From Bacillota bacterium (GTDB lineage: Bacteria > Bacillota > Clostridia > Acetivibrionales > JAEZXR01): 64,000 nt of DNA. The notes beneath the pieces were generated by a model. The model was not told the DNA's origin, did no database searches, and was given only the letters and a program-made list of their open reading frames with translations. A program made the translations under genes and the position numbers. Each line of letters starts with the position of its first letter. The stretch's first letter is position 1. This document shows, piece by piece, positions 51,763 through 59,125 of this stretch. The stretch lies in contig JAEZXR010000043.1 in the NCBI GenBank assembly GCA_023419605.1, positions 1 through 64,000 of the forward strand. Reading direction: 5' to 3'.

Positions 51763-52303
51763 GCAACTTCTCTCCTCTTATATTTTTTACATAGGTTTTT
51801 GCAAAAATATCATATCCGGCTCTTGCTTCCTTATTTGCAAAAATAGACAGTACTGCGATAAGGAAGGGGAACCCCTGGAAAATATATAAGGAAGCAACTT
51901 TTATAGCACTCCTTACCGCCATAAGCAGATAGTGAAGAGGCCATTTCCGGTTTGGATTCATGGAAGCAATCCGCAGGCCCAGAATCAGCTTCCCTGGAGT
52001 CGCGCCGAAAAACGCAAACTGGCTCACCACCTCATACAGGAACCAAATCATCAAAGTCTGCCAGTATGCGGCGTTAAACAGAGTAAACATTTCGTTTGCA
52101 AGAGCCTGGGCATTTGGGCCGCCCGCCCCTTCCCCGGCAGTATCCATCGCTGCTTTTACAGCAGGAAAATCAGGCTTTCCAGTAAAACGAAATACAATAT
52201 AGACAATGGTTACTACGATGACCGTATCCAGCAAAAACGCAGCAAAACGTTTAAGACGATACCCCGGTTCATTTTTACCAATTTCCAATCCCAGAAAAGC
52301 CAT
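51728..52303 (-). CDS. RDD family membrane protein
   Basis: The 191-residue protein has the RDD pattern: YRLKRFAAFLLDTVIVVTIV with the Arg near the first membrane span, a second span near 80-100, and GATPGKLILGLRIASMNPNR. Three or four transmembrane segments are predicted by eye. RDD proteins have been linked to ion transport in some bacteria but mostly lack a defined role. It follows the PTS IIC gene at a distance of 166 bp. Confidence 0.8.
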   Translation of the reverse strand: MAFLGLEIGKNEPGYRLKRFAAFLLDTVIVVTIVYIVFRFTGKPDFPAVKAAMDTAGEGAGGPNAQALANEMFTLFNAAYWQTLMIWFLYEVVSQFAFFGATPGKLILGLRIASMNPNRKWPLHYLLMAVRSAIKVASLYIFQGFPFLIAVLSIFANKEARAGYDIFAKTYVKNIRGEKLRENIYQFPVNE

Positions 52304-52330
52304 GTTTTATCACCCTTTTTTAATATTTGC

Positions 52331-52447
52331 TTACGCTCCCGCTGCTTTAAAGAAGCCGGGAGCGTAAATTCAATGAATTATAGCTGCTTTACAGGAGGAA
52401 CTTCCGGTTTGACACGAGGTGCGATGACCCATCCTGCCAAACCGGAA
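52331..52447. other. Two hairpins between PTS IIC and RDD genes
   Basis: TTACGCTCCCG/CGGGAGCGTAA (52331-52367) and TTCCGGTTTG/CAAACCGGAA (52402-52447) are strong stems without clear T tracts. They may reduce read-through or protect the 3' end of the PTS mRNA. Confidence 0.5.
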
Positions 52448-52469
52448 AAATCACTTTTAAAATAACCGT

Positions 52470-53786
52470 TTATACGTTTGCATACTGGGCTGCTTGTTCC
52501 TTTTCTTCCTCTTTCTCCATGGAATAGTTTTTCAAATCCCAAACTCTGATGAAGGGAAGCCAAATCAGGAATGCAACAACAAAGGAAATAATCTGCGCTA
52601 CAACACCCATCAGATTCTGGGTCATCAGGAAACCGCTGATGAGGAATGGCGTTGTCCAGGGTACCATGTAGTTGCATAACGGGAATAAGCCGATGGCCGT
52701 ACCGATATATTGGATGGTCATTACAACAGCCGGAGTTGCTATGAAAGGTATCATAAGGAATGGGTTCAATACTACCGGCAAACCAAAGGTAACAGGTTCG
52801 TTAATATTAAACAGTCCAGGTGCGATACCGATACGTCCGACCTGTTTCAGGAGCTTTGATTTTGCAAATACCAGCATGTATACCACAGCTGGAAGCGTCG
52901 CTCCAGAACCGCCGATCCAAACGCCATTTTCATAGAAAGGTTGTGTAACAATATGTTTTGCTGCTTTACCGATGTTTTCCTGCAGGTTCACGATCCACAT
53001 GGGCTCAAAGATCGGGAAAATAACGATGGAGGAACCGTGCAAGCCGAGGGACCACAGCAAATGCTCGGAAAATACGGCAATCAATGTACCGATATAGGAA
53101 GTTCCGAAGCCGCGTAACGGTATTGAAATTACTGTGGATACGAAGGCCGGGAAGTTTTCCCACGGTGTAAGTGAAAACAATCCGCGAACAATCAGGAAAA
53201 AGAGTATAATGATAGCTCCCGGTACAAGTGCCGTAAACTGGCGCGATACGGACGGAGGAACGGATTTCGGAAGCTTGATGGTAAAGCTTTTCTGAACAAG
53301 AATCCGGTAAATTTCACCCGTAACCAGCGCGATAATCAATGCCGTAAACAGGAATTCCGCCGTAAAAGTCTTGGTTGCCCATGCCGCAATGGTGGCATCC
53401 CCCTGTTTGAAGGAACCGACAATATTGATGGTAAAAAATGCTGAGAGTGAAATAATTCCTGCCGGAGTACCATCAATATGATAGCTGTTGACAAGGGAGC
53501 TGGCAACGCCGAAGCAGGCAACCAGGGCTACGATACCGTAGGTAGCGTTCATGATGATGCCTTCAAAAGAGTTCCAGCTTTCGCCGAAAGTTTTGGTCAT
53601 GAAGTCGAGATAGGCTTTGAGTGGAAACTCTGCGACGATCATTGAAAAAGCGCCCAGAATGAGAAGCGGCATTACCATGACGATACCGTCACGGAGAGCC
53701 AGCAGGTGTCTTTGTCCACCGATTTTGGCAGCCACAGGCAAGAACTTTTCTTCCATAAAGTTACTCATGGATCTGTTTGTGCTCAT
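52470..53786 (-). CDS. PTS lactose/cellobiose-type IIC permease
   Basis: The 438-residue membrane protein has the IIC architecture of the Lac/Cel family: MEEKFLPVAAKIGGQRHLLA at the start, GILSLSAF-type segment IISLSAFFTINIVGSF, LLWSLGLHGSSIVIFPIFEP, and NINEPVTFGLPVVLNPFLMI carrying the conserved NEP motif. It translocates and releases a phosphorylated beta-glucoside or chitobiose-type disaccharide. The cognate IIB and IIA genes precede it in the same direction. Confidence 0.93.
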   Translation of the reverse strand: MSTNRSMSNFMEEKFLPVAAKIGGQRHLLALRDGIVMVMPLLILGAFSMIVAEFPLKAYLDFMTKTFGESWNSFEGIIMNATYGIVALVACFGVASSLVNSYHIDGTPAGIISLSAFFTINIVGSFKQGDATIAAWATKTFTAEFLFTALIIALVTGEIYRILVQKSFTIKLPKSVPPSVSRQFTALVPGAIIILFFLIVRGLFSLTPWENFPAFVSTVISIPLRGFGTSYIGTLIAVFSEHLLWSLGLHGSSIVIFPIFEPMWIVNLQENIGKAAKHIVTQPFYENGVWIGGSGATLPAVVYMLVFAKSKLLKQVGRIGIAPGLFNINEPVTFGLPVVLNPFLMIPFIATPAVVMTIQYIGTAIGLFPLCNYMVPWTTPFLISGFLMTQNLMGVVAQIISFVVAFLIWLPFIRVWDLKNYSMEKEEEKEQAAQYANV

Positions 53787-53819
53787 AATAAACCTCCTTA
53801 ATTTTTTTAACTATATACA

Positions 53820-53853
53820 CGCACAAAAGGGTTTGCATTTCCTCTTTTGTGCG
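53820..53853 (-). other. Hairpin between PTS IIB and IIC genes
   Basis: CGCACAAAAG and CTTTTGTGCG form a 10-bp stem in the 154-bp gap. With no T tract it is more likely a processing or stability element that lets IIC be expressed at a different level from IIB. Confidence 0.5.
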
Positions 53854-53940
53854 CTTGTATTTCCTTGCTTGCTCATCGCAAAAATTAAATTTATTCCTTG
53901 TAAAATCACTTTTGCGATTCATATAATATAATCACTAAGC

Positions 53941-54258
53941 TCACGGCTTATTGGTTTTGAGTTTCGCAAGGGATTCATTCAGAATTTTCTCGGCATTTAT
54001 CAGAGCATAGTCGGAAAAGTTCATTACCTCAATTACCGGGACAGCGCTGCCGTACTCGGCTTTAAACTTGGATAAAAGATACCTTACCTGCGGGCCCAGC
54101 AGAAGGATGTCGGTCTTTTTGACCCGGTCCCCCATCTTATCAAAGGGCAATGCGTCAATATCGACTTCAATCCCTTTTGCAGTTGCAGCGGCTTTCATTT
54201 TATCCACCAGCATGCTGGTGGACATTCCCAGATTGCATATCAGCGTAATAGTTAACAT
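53941..54258 (-). CDS. PTS lactose/cellobiose-type IIB
   Basis: The 105-residue cytoplasmic protein has the phosphorylated cysteine in ITLICNLGMSTSMLVDKMKA (about residue 8) and the rest of the Lac/Cel IIB fold (DILLLGPQVRYLLSKFKAEY). It takes phosphate from IIA and passes it to the sugar. A GGAGGGGG site precedes the ATG, which follows directly on the IIA stop. Confidence 0.93.
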   Translation of the reverse strand: MLTITLICNLGMSTSMLVDKMKAAATAKGIEVDIDALPFDKMGDRVKKTDILLLGPQVRYLLSKFKAEYGSAVPVIEVMNFSDYALINAEKILNESLAKLKTNKP

Positions 54259-54588
54259 TTATTCCCCCTCCTTTATATTTTTATCTGCCAATTTTTCATA
54301 CAAATCAATAAACTCTACTGCCATATCGCGCATAAGCATGGCAGATGTCAAATGATCCTGTGCATGGACCATAAGAAGTGTAATCTCGGATTTTTCACCC
54401 GACATCTCTCCCCGAATGAGCTCCGTCTGAACATCGTGTGTATCGACCATGGCATTCCTTGCCTTTTCAATGCAGACCCGTGCTTCCGTGAAGTTTCCTG
54501 CCTTGGCGTACATTATGGCTTCCATTGAATAGCTTTTTGAATCTCCTGCACCCGCAATAAGCCCCATGGCGGTTTGTAAAGTATCCAT
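54259..54588 (-). CDS. PTS lactose/cellobiose-type IIA
   Basis: The 109-residue all-helical protein has the active histidine in LLMVHAQDHLTSAMLMRDMA (about residue 77) and the helper motif GLIAGAGDSKSYSMEAIMYA. It carries phosphate from HPr to IIB. Eleven bp separate it from the HPr-like gene. Confidence 0.93.
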   Translation of the reverse strand: MDTLQTAMGLIAGAGDSKSYSMEAIMYAKAGNFTEARVCIEKARNAMVDTHDVQTELIRGEMSGEKSEITLLMVHAQDHLTSAMLMRDMAVEFIDLYEKLADKNIKEGE

Positions 54589-54599
54589 ATCTCCACTCC

Positions 54600-54866
54600 C
54601 TACTTTTCTCCGAATTTGATTTCAAATAAATCCTTAACTGCTTCCGCCGCTTCCTTTTCATCCTCGCCTTCAAATTCGATGGTCACTGACTCACCGCATT
54701 TGGCATTGAGCGTCATGATCCCGATCACATTTTTCAGATCATACTCCTTGCCTCCCTTTTTGGCGACGACGCTGCTTTTAAAGCTATTTGCGCAGCGAAC
54801 CAGCCTGCTGGCAACCCTTGCGTGGATACCAAGCTCATTGAGTACTGTAAGCTCCTGGATTAGCAT
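54600..54866 (-). CDS. HPr-like phosphocarrier lacking the regulatory serine
   Basis: This protein of about 88 residues starts at the ATG at 54866, which overlaps the Enzyme I stop by 7 bp. The catalytic histidine and arginine are present in NELGIHARVASRLVRCA (His about 15), with Val instead of the usual Pro. At the position of Ser46 the sequence reads YDLKNVIGIMTL, so Asn replaces the HPr-kinase target. It can pass phosphate but should not act as CcpA corepressor. This marks it as a system-specific HPr next to its own Enzyme I, not the general ptsH product. Confidence 0.85.
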   Translation of the reverse strand: MLIQELTVLNELGIHARVASRLVRCANSFKSSVVAKKGGKEYDLKNVIGIMTLNAKCGESVTIEFEGEDEKEAAEAVKDLFEIKFGEK

Positions 54867-56581
54867 AATTTGCATTCCTTTCCAAACTGAGATTTTAAAT
54901 AGCTTTCCACTTCCGAGGCTGTAGCAAAGGAAAGTACCCTTCCCAAAAGCACAGCCGCTTGGGATTTATCCGTATTGCATATGATTTTCCGCACCCTGGA
55001 TATGGACGGTATGCTGACGCTTAAATTCGTAACACCCATGGCGACCCATAAGGGAATGAGTTCGGGTACCTCTCCCGCCTGCCCGCATATATCCACTTCG
55101 ATGCCGTGTTTTGCAGCACTGGAACAAATATGTTTCACCATTTGCAGCAAAGCAGGATGGAAATAGGAATTCAAATAGGCAACCTTTTCATTCATACGAT
55201 CCGCAGCAAACAGATATTGTGTCAAATCGTTGGTGCCGATACTGAAAAAATCCACTTCCTTCGCAAAGCTTTCGGCCATAACGGCCGCCGCCGGTATTTC
55301 CATCATCATCCCCAGCTTGACATTACTTCCAAACGGTATCCCCTTTTCATTGAGTTCCCTTTTTACTTCCTCAATGACGGCCTTTGTTTGATATAGCTCC
55401 TCCATGGAGGCAATCATGGGTATCATAATGGAAACGTTCCGGGCCAGGCCGGACCGCAATATTGCCGATATCTGCGCTTTAAATAGAGGTGGGTTTGCAA
55501 GGCAGTACCGTATGGCACGGTAACCCAGAAAAGGGTTCTCCTCCTCGGGAATGTCCAGGTACGGAACCACCTTGTCTCCCCCTGCATCCAGCGTCCGTAT
55601 GATCAGCGGACGTTCTTCCAGGGTTTTGGCAATGTTGGAATACATCTTGTACTGTACTTCCTCCGGGGGAGGAACACTGCTCTTCATGTATATAAATTCC
55701 GTACGGAAAAGCCCTACACCCTCACCGCCGTTTTCGATAACGGCAGCCGCTTCATTTTCCAGTGCAATATTTGCAAACACCTTGACTTCAAACCCATCCA
55801 GCGTTTTGCTCTCGCAATGCATGTATTCCCTCAGCAGCTGCTGCTCCTGCGTCTTTTTCTCCTGGTAGCTTTTAAAGGCATTGACCTGCTCCTCCGTCGG
55901 TAAAACAGCAACTTCGCCGGTTTCACCATTGATAACCGCCAAATCTCCCTGCCTTACATTTTTCATAAGCTCCGGTATCCCGACAACGCAGGGAATCCCC
56001 ATGGATCTTGCCAATATCACGCTATGGCATGACTTACCACCCCGTTCCAAAATAATGCCCTTTACACGTTCCTTATTGATTCCTGCTGCCTGGGACGGTG
56101 ACAAGTCCAATGCGGCAACGATGGATTCCCCCTCGATTCCCGAAAGTGTTTTCAGTTCCTTTCCGCACAAAGCAAAAGTAAGCCTTTTCGCCAAATCCTC
56201 CATATCGGCGGTACGCTCGCGCAAGTACTCATTGTCGATGTTTTGAAGTATTTTAATAAACTCCTGTGTAACAACCCGCAGCGCGAATTCACTATTGACG
56301 TGTTCCTTGAAAATATATTCTTTGATTTTGCCCAGAAAGTCCCTATCCTCCAGCATCAAAAGCTGATAATCAAAGATCTCACCGTTTTCCTGTCCAAAGT
56401 CCTCGATAGCGGATTTCATAATCCTTTCCAGCTGTAAGGCACAGATTTGCTTGGCATCAAGAAATCTCTGATATTCCTCATCAGGGTTTTCTATTTCCTT
56501 CTTGACAATTTCCAGAGTGTTTTCTTCGATCCGATATATCCTGGCCATGGCCATACCGCCTACTGCACCAATTCCAATCAT
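54860..56581 (-). CDS. PTS Enzyme I (phosphoenolpyruvate-protein phosphotransferase), system-specific
   Basis: The protein is about 573 residues from the ATG at 56581 (GGGTG upstream; MIGIGAVGGMAMARIYRI matches Enzyme I starts). The swivel domain has the phosphorylated histidine in GGKSCHSVILARSMGIPCVV. The PEP-binding barrel has GVGLFRTEFIYM, RTLDAGGDKVVPYL, MMIPMIASM-type residues (VSIMIPMIASMEEL) and DICGQAGE where the canonical CGE/CGM cysteine lies. It is the first gene of the PTS operon and would feed phosphate only to its neighbours. Confidence 0.92.
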   Translation of the reverse strand: MIGIGAVGGMAMARIYRIEENTLEIVKKEIENPDEEYQRFLDAKQICALQLERIMKSAIEDFGQENGEIFDYQLLMLEDRDFLGKIKEYIFKEHVNSEFALRVVTQEFIKILQNIDNEYLRERTADMEDLAKRLTFALCGKELKTLSGIEGESIVAALDLSPSQAAGINKERVKGIILERGGKSCHSVILARSMGIPCVVGIPELMKNVRQGDLAVINGETGEVAVLPTEEQVNAFKSYQEKKTQEQQLLREYMHCESKTLDGFEVKVFANIALENEAAAVIENGGEGVGLFRTEFIYMKSSVPPPEEVQYKMYSNIAKTLEERPLIIRTLDAGGDKVVPYLDIPEEENPFLGYRAIRYCLANPPLFKAQISAILRSGLARNVSIMIPMIASMEELYQTKAVIEEVKRELNEKGIPFGSNVKLGMMMEIPAAAVMAESFAKEVDFFSIGTNDLTQYLFAADRMNEKVAYLNSYFHPALLQMVKHICSSAAKHGIEVDICGQAGEVPELIPLWVAMGVTNLSVSIPSISRVRKIICNTDKSQAAVLLGRVLSFATASEVESYLKSQFGKECKLC

Positions 56582-57012
56582 TGCTTTCACCCTTTTTACG
56601 ATACTCAATATTTTGTTGTGGCTAACTCGAAAACTATAGTATTGCTATTAAAAAACTGCGTTAGAAATGCTGCCTGTTAGCTCATCCTATAAATTATTAA
56701 ATAATTTAGTCTGCTGCGGCTTCAGGTTTGTTATAGCGTCAGGTGTGCTGTAATTTCTGCTTTGTAACTAAAGTCTAACATAAAGTTAAAACAAAATAAA
56801 CAAAGTAAAAGTTCAATTATATGCCTCATCAATGTGGAAAGTTTAGATAATTCGTCCGCAAGGGCAGGACTTAAATTCAGCAAGGTGCACAAAAGCGAAC
56901 TATGTTTAAAAGGGTAAGGACCCAAAGTTTCTTTTGGGTCCTTACCCTTTTAAGTTGGAGCAATACACTTCCTTGGAAGTTTATTGGTACCTATATTCCT
57001 AGAGAACCTCTT
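56582..57012. other. Intergenic region between the PTS operon and the ZapA-like gene
   Basis: This A+T-rich 430-bp stretch contains the PTS operon promoter, which I could not fix, and the terminator at 56908-56951. No gene was seen. Confidence 0.5.
56908..56951. terminator. Terminator of the ZapA-like gene
   Basis: AAAAGGGTAAGGACCCAAA pairs with TTTGGGTCCTTACCCTTTT around a five- to six-base loop. It is active-looking on both strands and lies about 60 nt after the stop codon. Confidence 0.85.
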
Positions 57013-58779
57013 TTAATCAAGGGTTACAATTTCCCCAATTAATTCTTCTTCCTTTCGCTGGTACTCACTTTTTAAATTGTTGTATTCCTCAAACATCAGT
57101 TCCTCCATTTGCTGGTATTCATCCTTTACCCGCTCCAGTTCTTTTGCCAAAGCAGCTTCTCTGTCTGCCCCCTCCGACCTTAATTGCTCCACTGCCTGCA
57201 ATGTTTCTTTGCTCTGCCGGTATTCCGCCTTAAGCTGCTCCAGCTCTTTTGCCAAAACTTCTTCTCTCTGCCTCTCCTCACCGCTTAGCTGTTGCAATTC
57301 GGTCTTTAGCTTATCCTTCTCTTCCCGCAGCAGCGCTTCCCTTTGCTGGTGTTCGATTTTTAGCTGCGCCAATTTCTTCGCCAGCGCCCCTACTCTCTCT
57401 GTTTCCGCAATCCTTAGTCCTTCAACTTCCTGCAGCTCCTCTTTTTTTCGCTGGTATTCAGCCTTGAGCTGCTCTAACTCCCTGCCCAGAGTTTCTACTC
57501 TATCTGCTTCCTCCGTCCTTAATTGTTCAGCTTCCTGCAGCGCTTCTTCTTTCTGCCGGTATTCAGCCCTAAGCTGCTCCAGCTCTCTAGCCATGGCCTC
57601 CTCCCTTTCTCTCTCTACAGCCCTTAGCTGTTCCACCTCCGCCATTTCTTCCGTTTTCCGCTGATACGTCATCCGTAACGTCTCTATTTCATTTGCCAGC
57701 GCTTTTTCTCTTTCTCCCGCTTCTGCCCTTACCTGCTCAGCATCCTGCAATTCTTCCTTTTTCCCCTGGAGTTCATTCCTTAGCTTGTCACTCTCTGCTG
57801 TAAACAACGCCTCCATTTCCCGGTACTGGCTCTTTACCTGCTCCAGTTCCAGAAGCAAAGCCTTATTTTTCTGCCTTTCTTCAGCCATTCGCTGCTCCGC
57901 TTCCTGCACCTCTGCCCTTTTCTGCCGGTGCTCTTCCGCCCATTTCTCCTTTTCCTCCAGCAGGAACTCTTCCCTTTGCTGATACGCGTTCTTTAACTGC
58001 TCCAGCTCTTCCAGCAGAATTGCCTTTGCGGCTCTTTCCTCCACCATGGATTGCTCCGTTCTTTCCAATTGCTCCGTCTGCTGCCGGAATTCAGCCTGTA
58101 ACCGCTCCATCGCACTGATTACAGCCTCTTTTTCTTGCCTTTCCTCCGCCATTAACCCTTCGGTTTCCTGTAACTGCTCCTTTTGCTGTTGGAACTCAGT
58201 CTGTACCCGTTGGAGTTCTCCAATCAGCTTCTCCTTGTTTTGCCTTTCTTCATTCCCCAATTGCTCCGCCTTTAGCAATTCCTCATTTTGTTGATGGTAT
58301 TCCGCCTTTAATTGCTTCTGCTCTTTTACCAGCTGCAGCTCCTTTTCCCGATGTTCACTCGTGAGCCGCAGGATCTCTTTTTCCAGCGCTTCTTTTCTCC
58401 GCCTCTCCGCAGCCTTTACTTCCTCGTTTTTTCGTAATTCCTCCATGACCCGGCGATATTCAGCCCTTACTTTATCATTCTCTCCAAGAAGCTGCTCCTC
58501 ACTCCGCCGGTATTCCGCCTTCAATTCCTCTATTTCATTGAGACAGTCCTGCTTTACCTTATCCAACTCAGTTATACTTTTAAAGTAATCATCTACAATA
58601 TTAACAGCGGCCAATACTGCAATCATACCGTTACTTAACGTATTTTTCGACCGAGCGATCTCTTTCATCCTTCGATCAATATATAGGGCAACTTCATGCA
58701 TATACTCTTCCGATTCAGCCCCGGTCACTGTATAGTTGGTTCCATATATACAAACTACTGCTTTATTCTTCTCTATCAT
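57013..58779 (-). CDS. ZapA-domain protein with a very long repetitive coiled coil
   Basis: The 588-residue protein starts as a ZapA-type cell-division protein: VVCIYGTNYTVTGAESEEYM, then VALYIDRRMKEIARSKNTLS and MIAVLAAVNIVDDYFKS (about 8-80). ZapA proteins are normally about 90-200 residues long. Here the usual short helix is extended by about 490 residues of Glu/Gln/Lys/Arg-rich coiled coil built from 35-residue repeats of the type LAKELEQLKAEYRQ, with two 53-residue variants. It lacks membrane segments. It probably binds FtsZ through the ZapA head and spaces or cross-links filaments over tens of nanometres; this is inference. It is transcribed alone. Confidence 0.8.
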   Translation of the reverse strand: MIEKNKAVVCIYGTNYTVTGAESEEYMHEVALYIDRRMKEIARSKNTLSNGMIAVLAAVNIVDDYFKSITELDKVKQDCLNEIEELKAEYRRSEEQLLGENDKVRAEYRRVMEELRKNEEVKAAERRRKEALEKEILRLTSEHREKELQLVKEQKQLKAEYHQQNEELLKAEQLGNEERQNKEKLIGELQRVQTEFQQQKEQLQETEGLMAEERQEKEAVISAMERLQAEFRQQTEQLERTEQSMVEERAAKAILLEELEQLKNAYQQREEFLLEEKEKWAEEHRQKRAEVQEAEQRMAEERQKNKALLLELEQVKSQYREMEALFTAESDKLRNELQGKKEELQDAEQVRAEAGEREKALANEIETLRMTYQRKTEEMAEVEQLRAVEREREEAMARELEQLRAEYRQKEEALQEAEQLRTEEADRVETLGRELEQLKAEYQRKKEELQEVEGLRIAETERVGALAKKLAQLKIEHQQREALLREEKDKLKTELQQLSGEERQREEVLAKELEQLKAEYRQSKETLQAVEQLRSEGADREAALAKELERVKDEYQQMEELMFEEYNNLKSEYQRKEEELIGEIVTLD

Positions 58780-58870
58780 AAAATGATTCTCCTCATATGT
58801 AATAAAATGTACTGTTTTTCAATCCGGCCAATTCTCTTTACGGAAATAGCTGCTGTCACGAGAACAAAAA

Positions 58871-58894
58871 AAGCCGAAACAATGTGTTCGACTT
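58871..58894 (-). terminator. Terminator downstream of metG
   Basis: On the minus strand AAGTCGAA and TTCGGCTT form an 8-bp stem with one G-U pair, followed by a run of T. Confidence 0.75.
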
Positions 58895-59030
58895 AATATT
58901 ACATGATTCGCACTTCAAACTCAATACCTCGGCCCTATCAATTATAGATAAAATGAGCCTTACACCTTAAAAATCCGAGCCGAAAAACAGCTTTCGAATG
59001 CACCTGAGGATTATTCATTCAGGCAAATAT

Positions 59031-59104
59031 GGCGGTGTTTTTGTATCACGACGCAGGGACAACAAATCGCCTCGTCCCTGCTTTCATGATACAAAGACAC
59101 CGCC
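59031..59104. repeat. 74-bp imperfect inverted repeat after metG
   Basis: GGCGGTGTTTTTGTATCA pairs over 18 bp with TGATACAAAGACACCGCC (one G-U), and inside GCAGGGAC pairs with GTCCCTGC. No T tract follows on either strand. It is either a 3' stabilising structure or a small palindromic repeat element. Confidence 0.65.
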
Positions 59105-59125
59105 TCTTCAAAATTTAACCTTATA

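Larger units (their letters stand above)
58780..59125. other. Intergenic region between metG and the ZapA-like gene
   Basis: This region holds the metG terminator (58871-58894), a long hairpin (59031-59104) and presumably the promoter of the ZapA-like gene. No gene was seen. Confidence 0.6.

Noticed and set aside
57077..58588. Serine-rich plus-strand frames opposite the ZapA-like gene
   Set aside because: They are antisense shadows produced by the Glu/Gln/Leu-rich repeats of the minus-strand gene.
57013..58779. Tandem 105-bp pattern read as a DNA satellite or CRISPR-like array
   Set aside because: The repeats are diverged, in frame, and encode a continuous coiled coil; no spacer structure exists.
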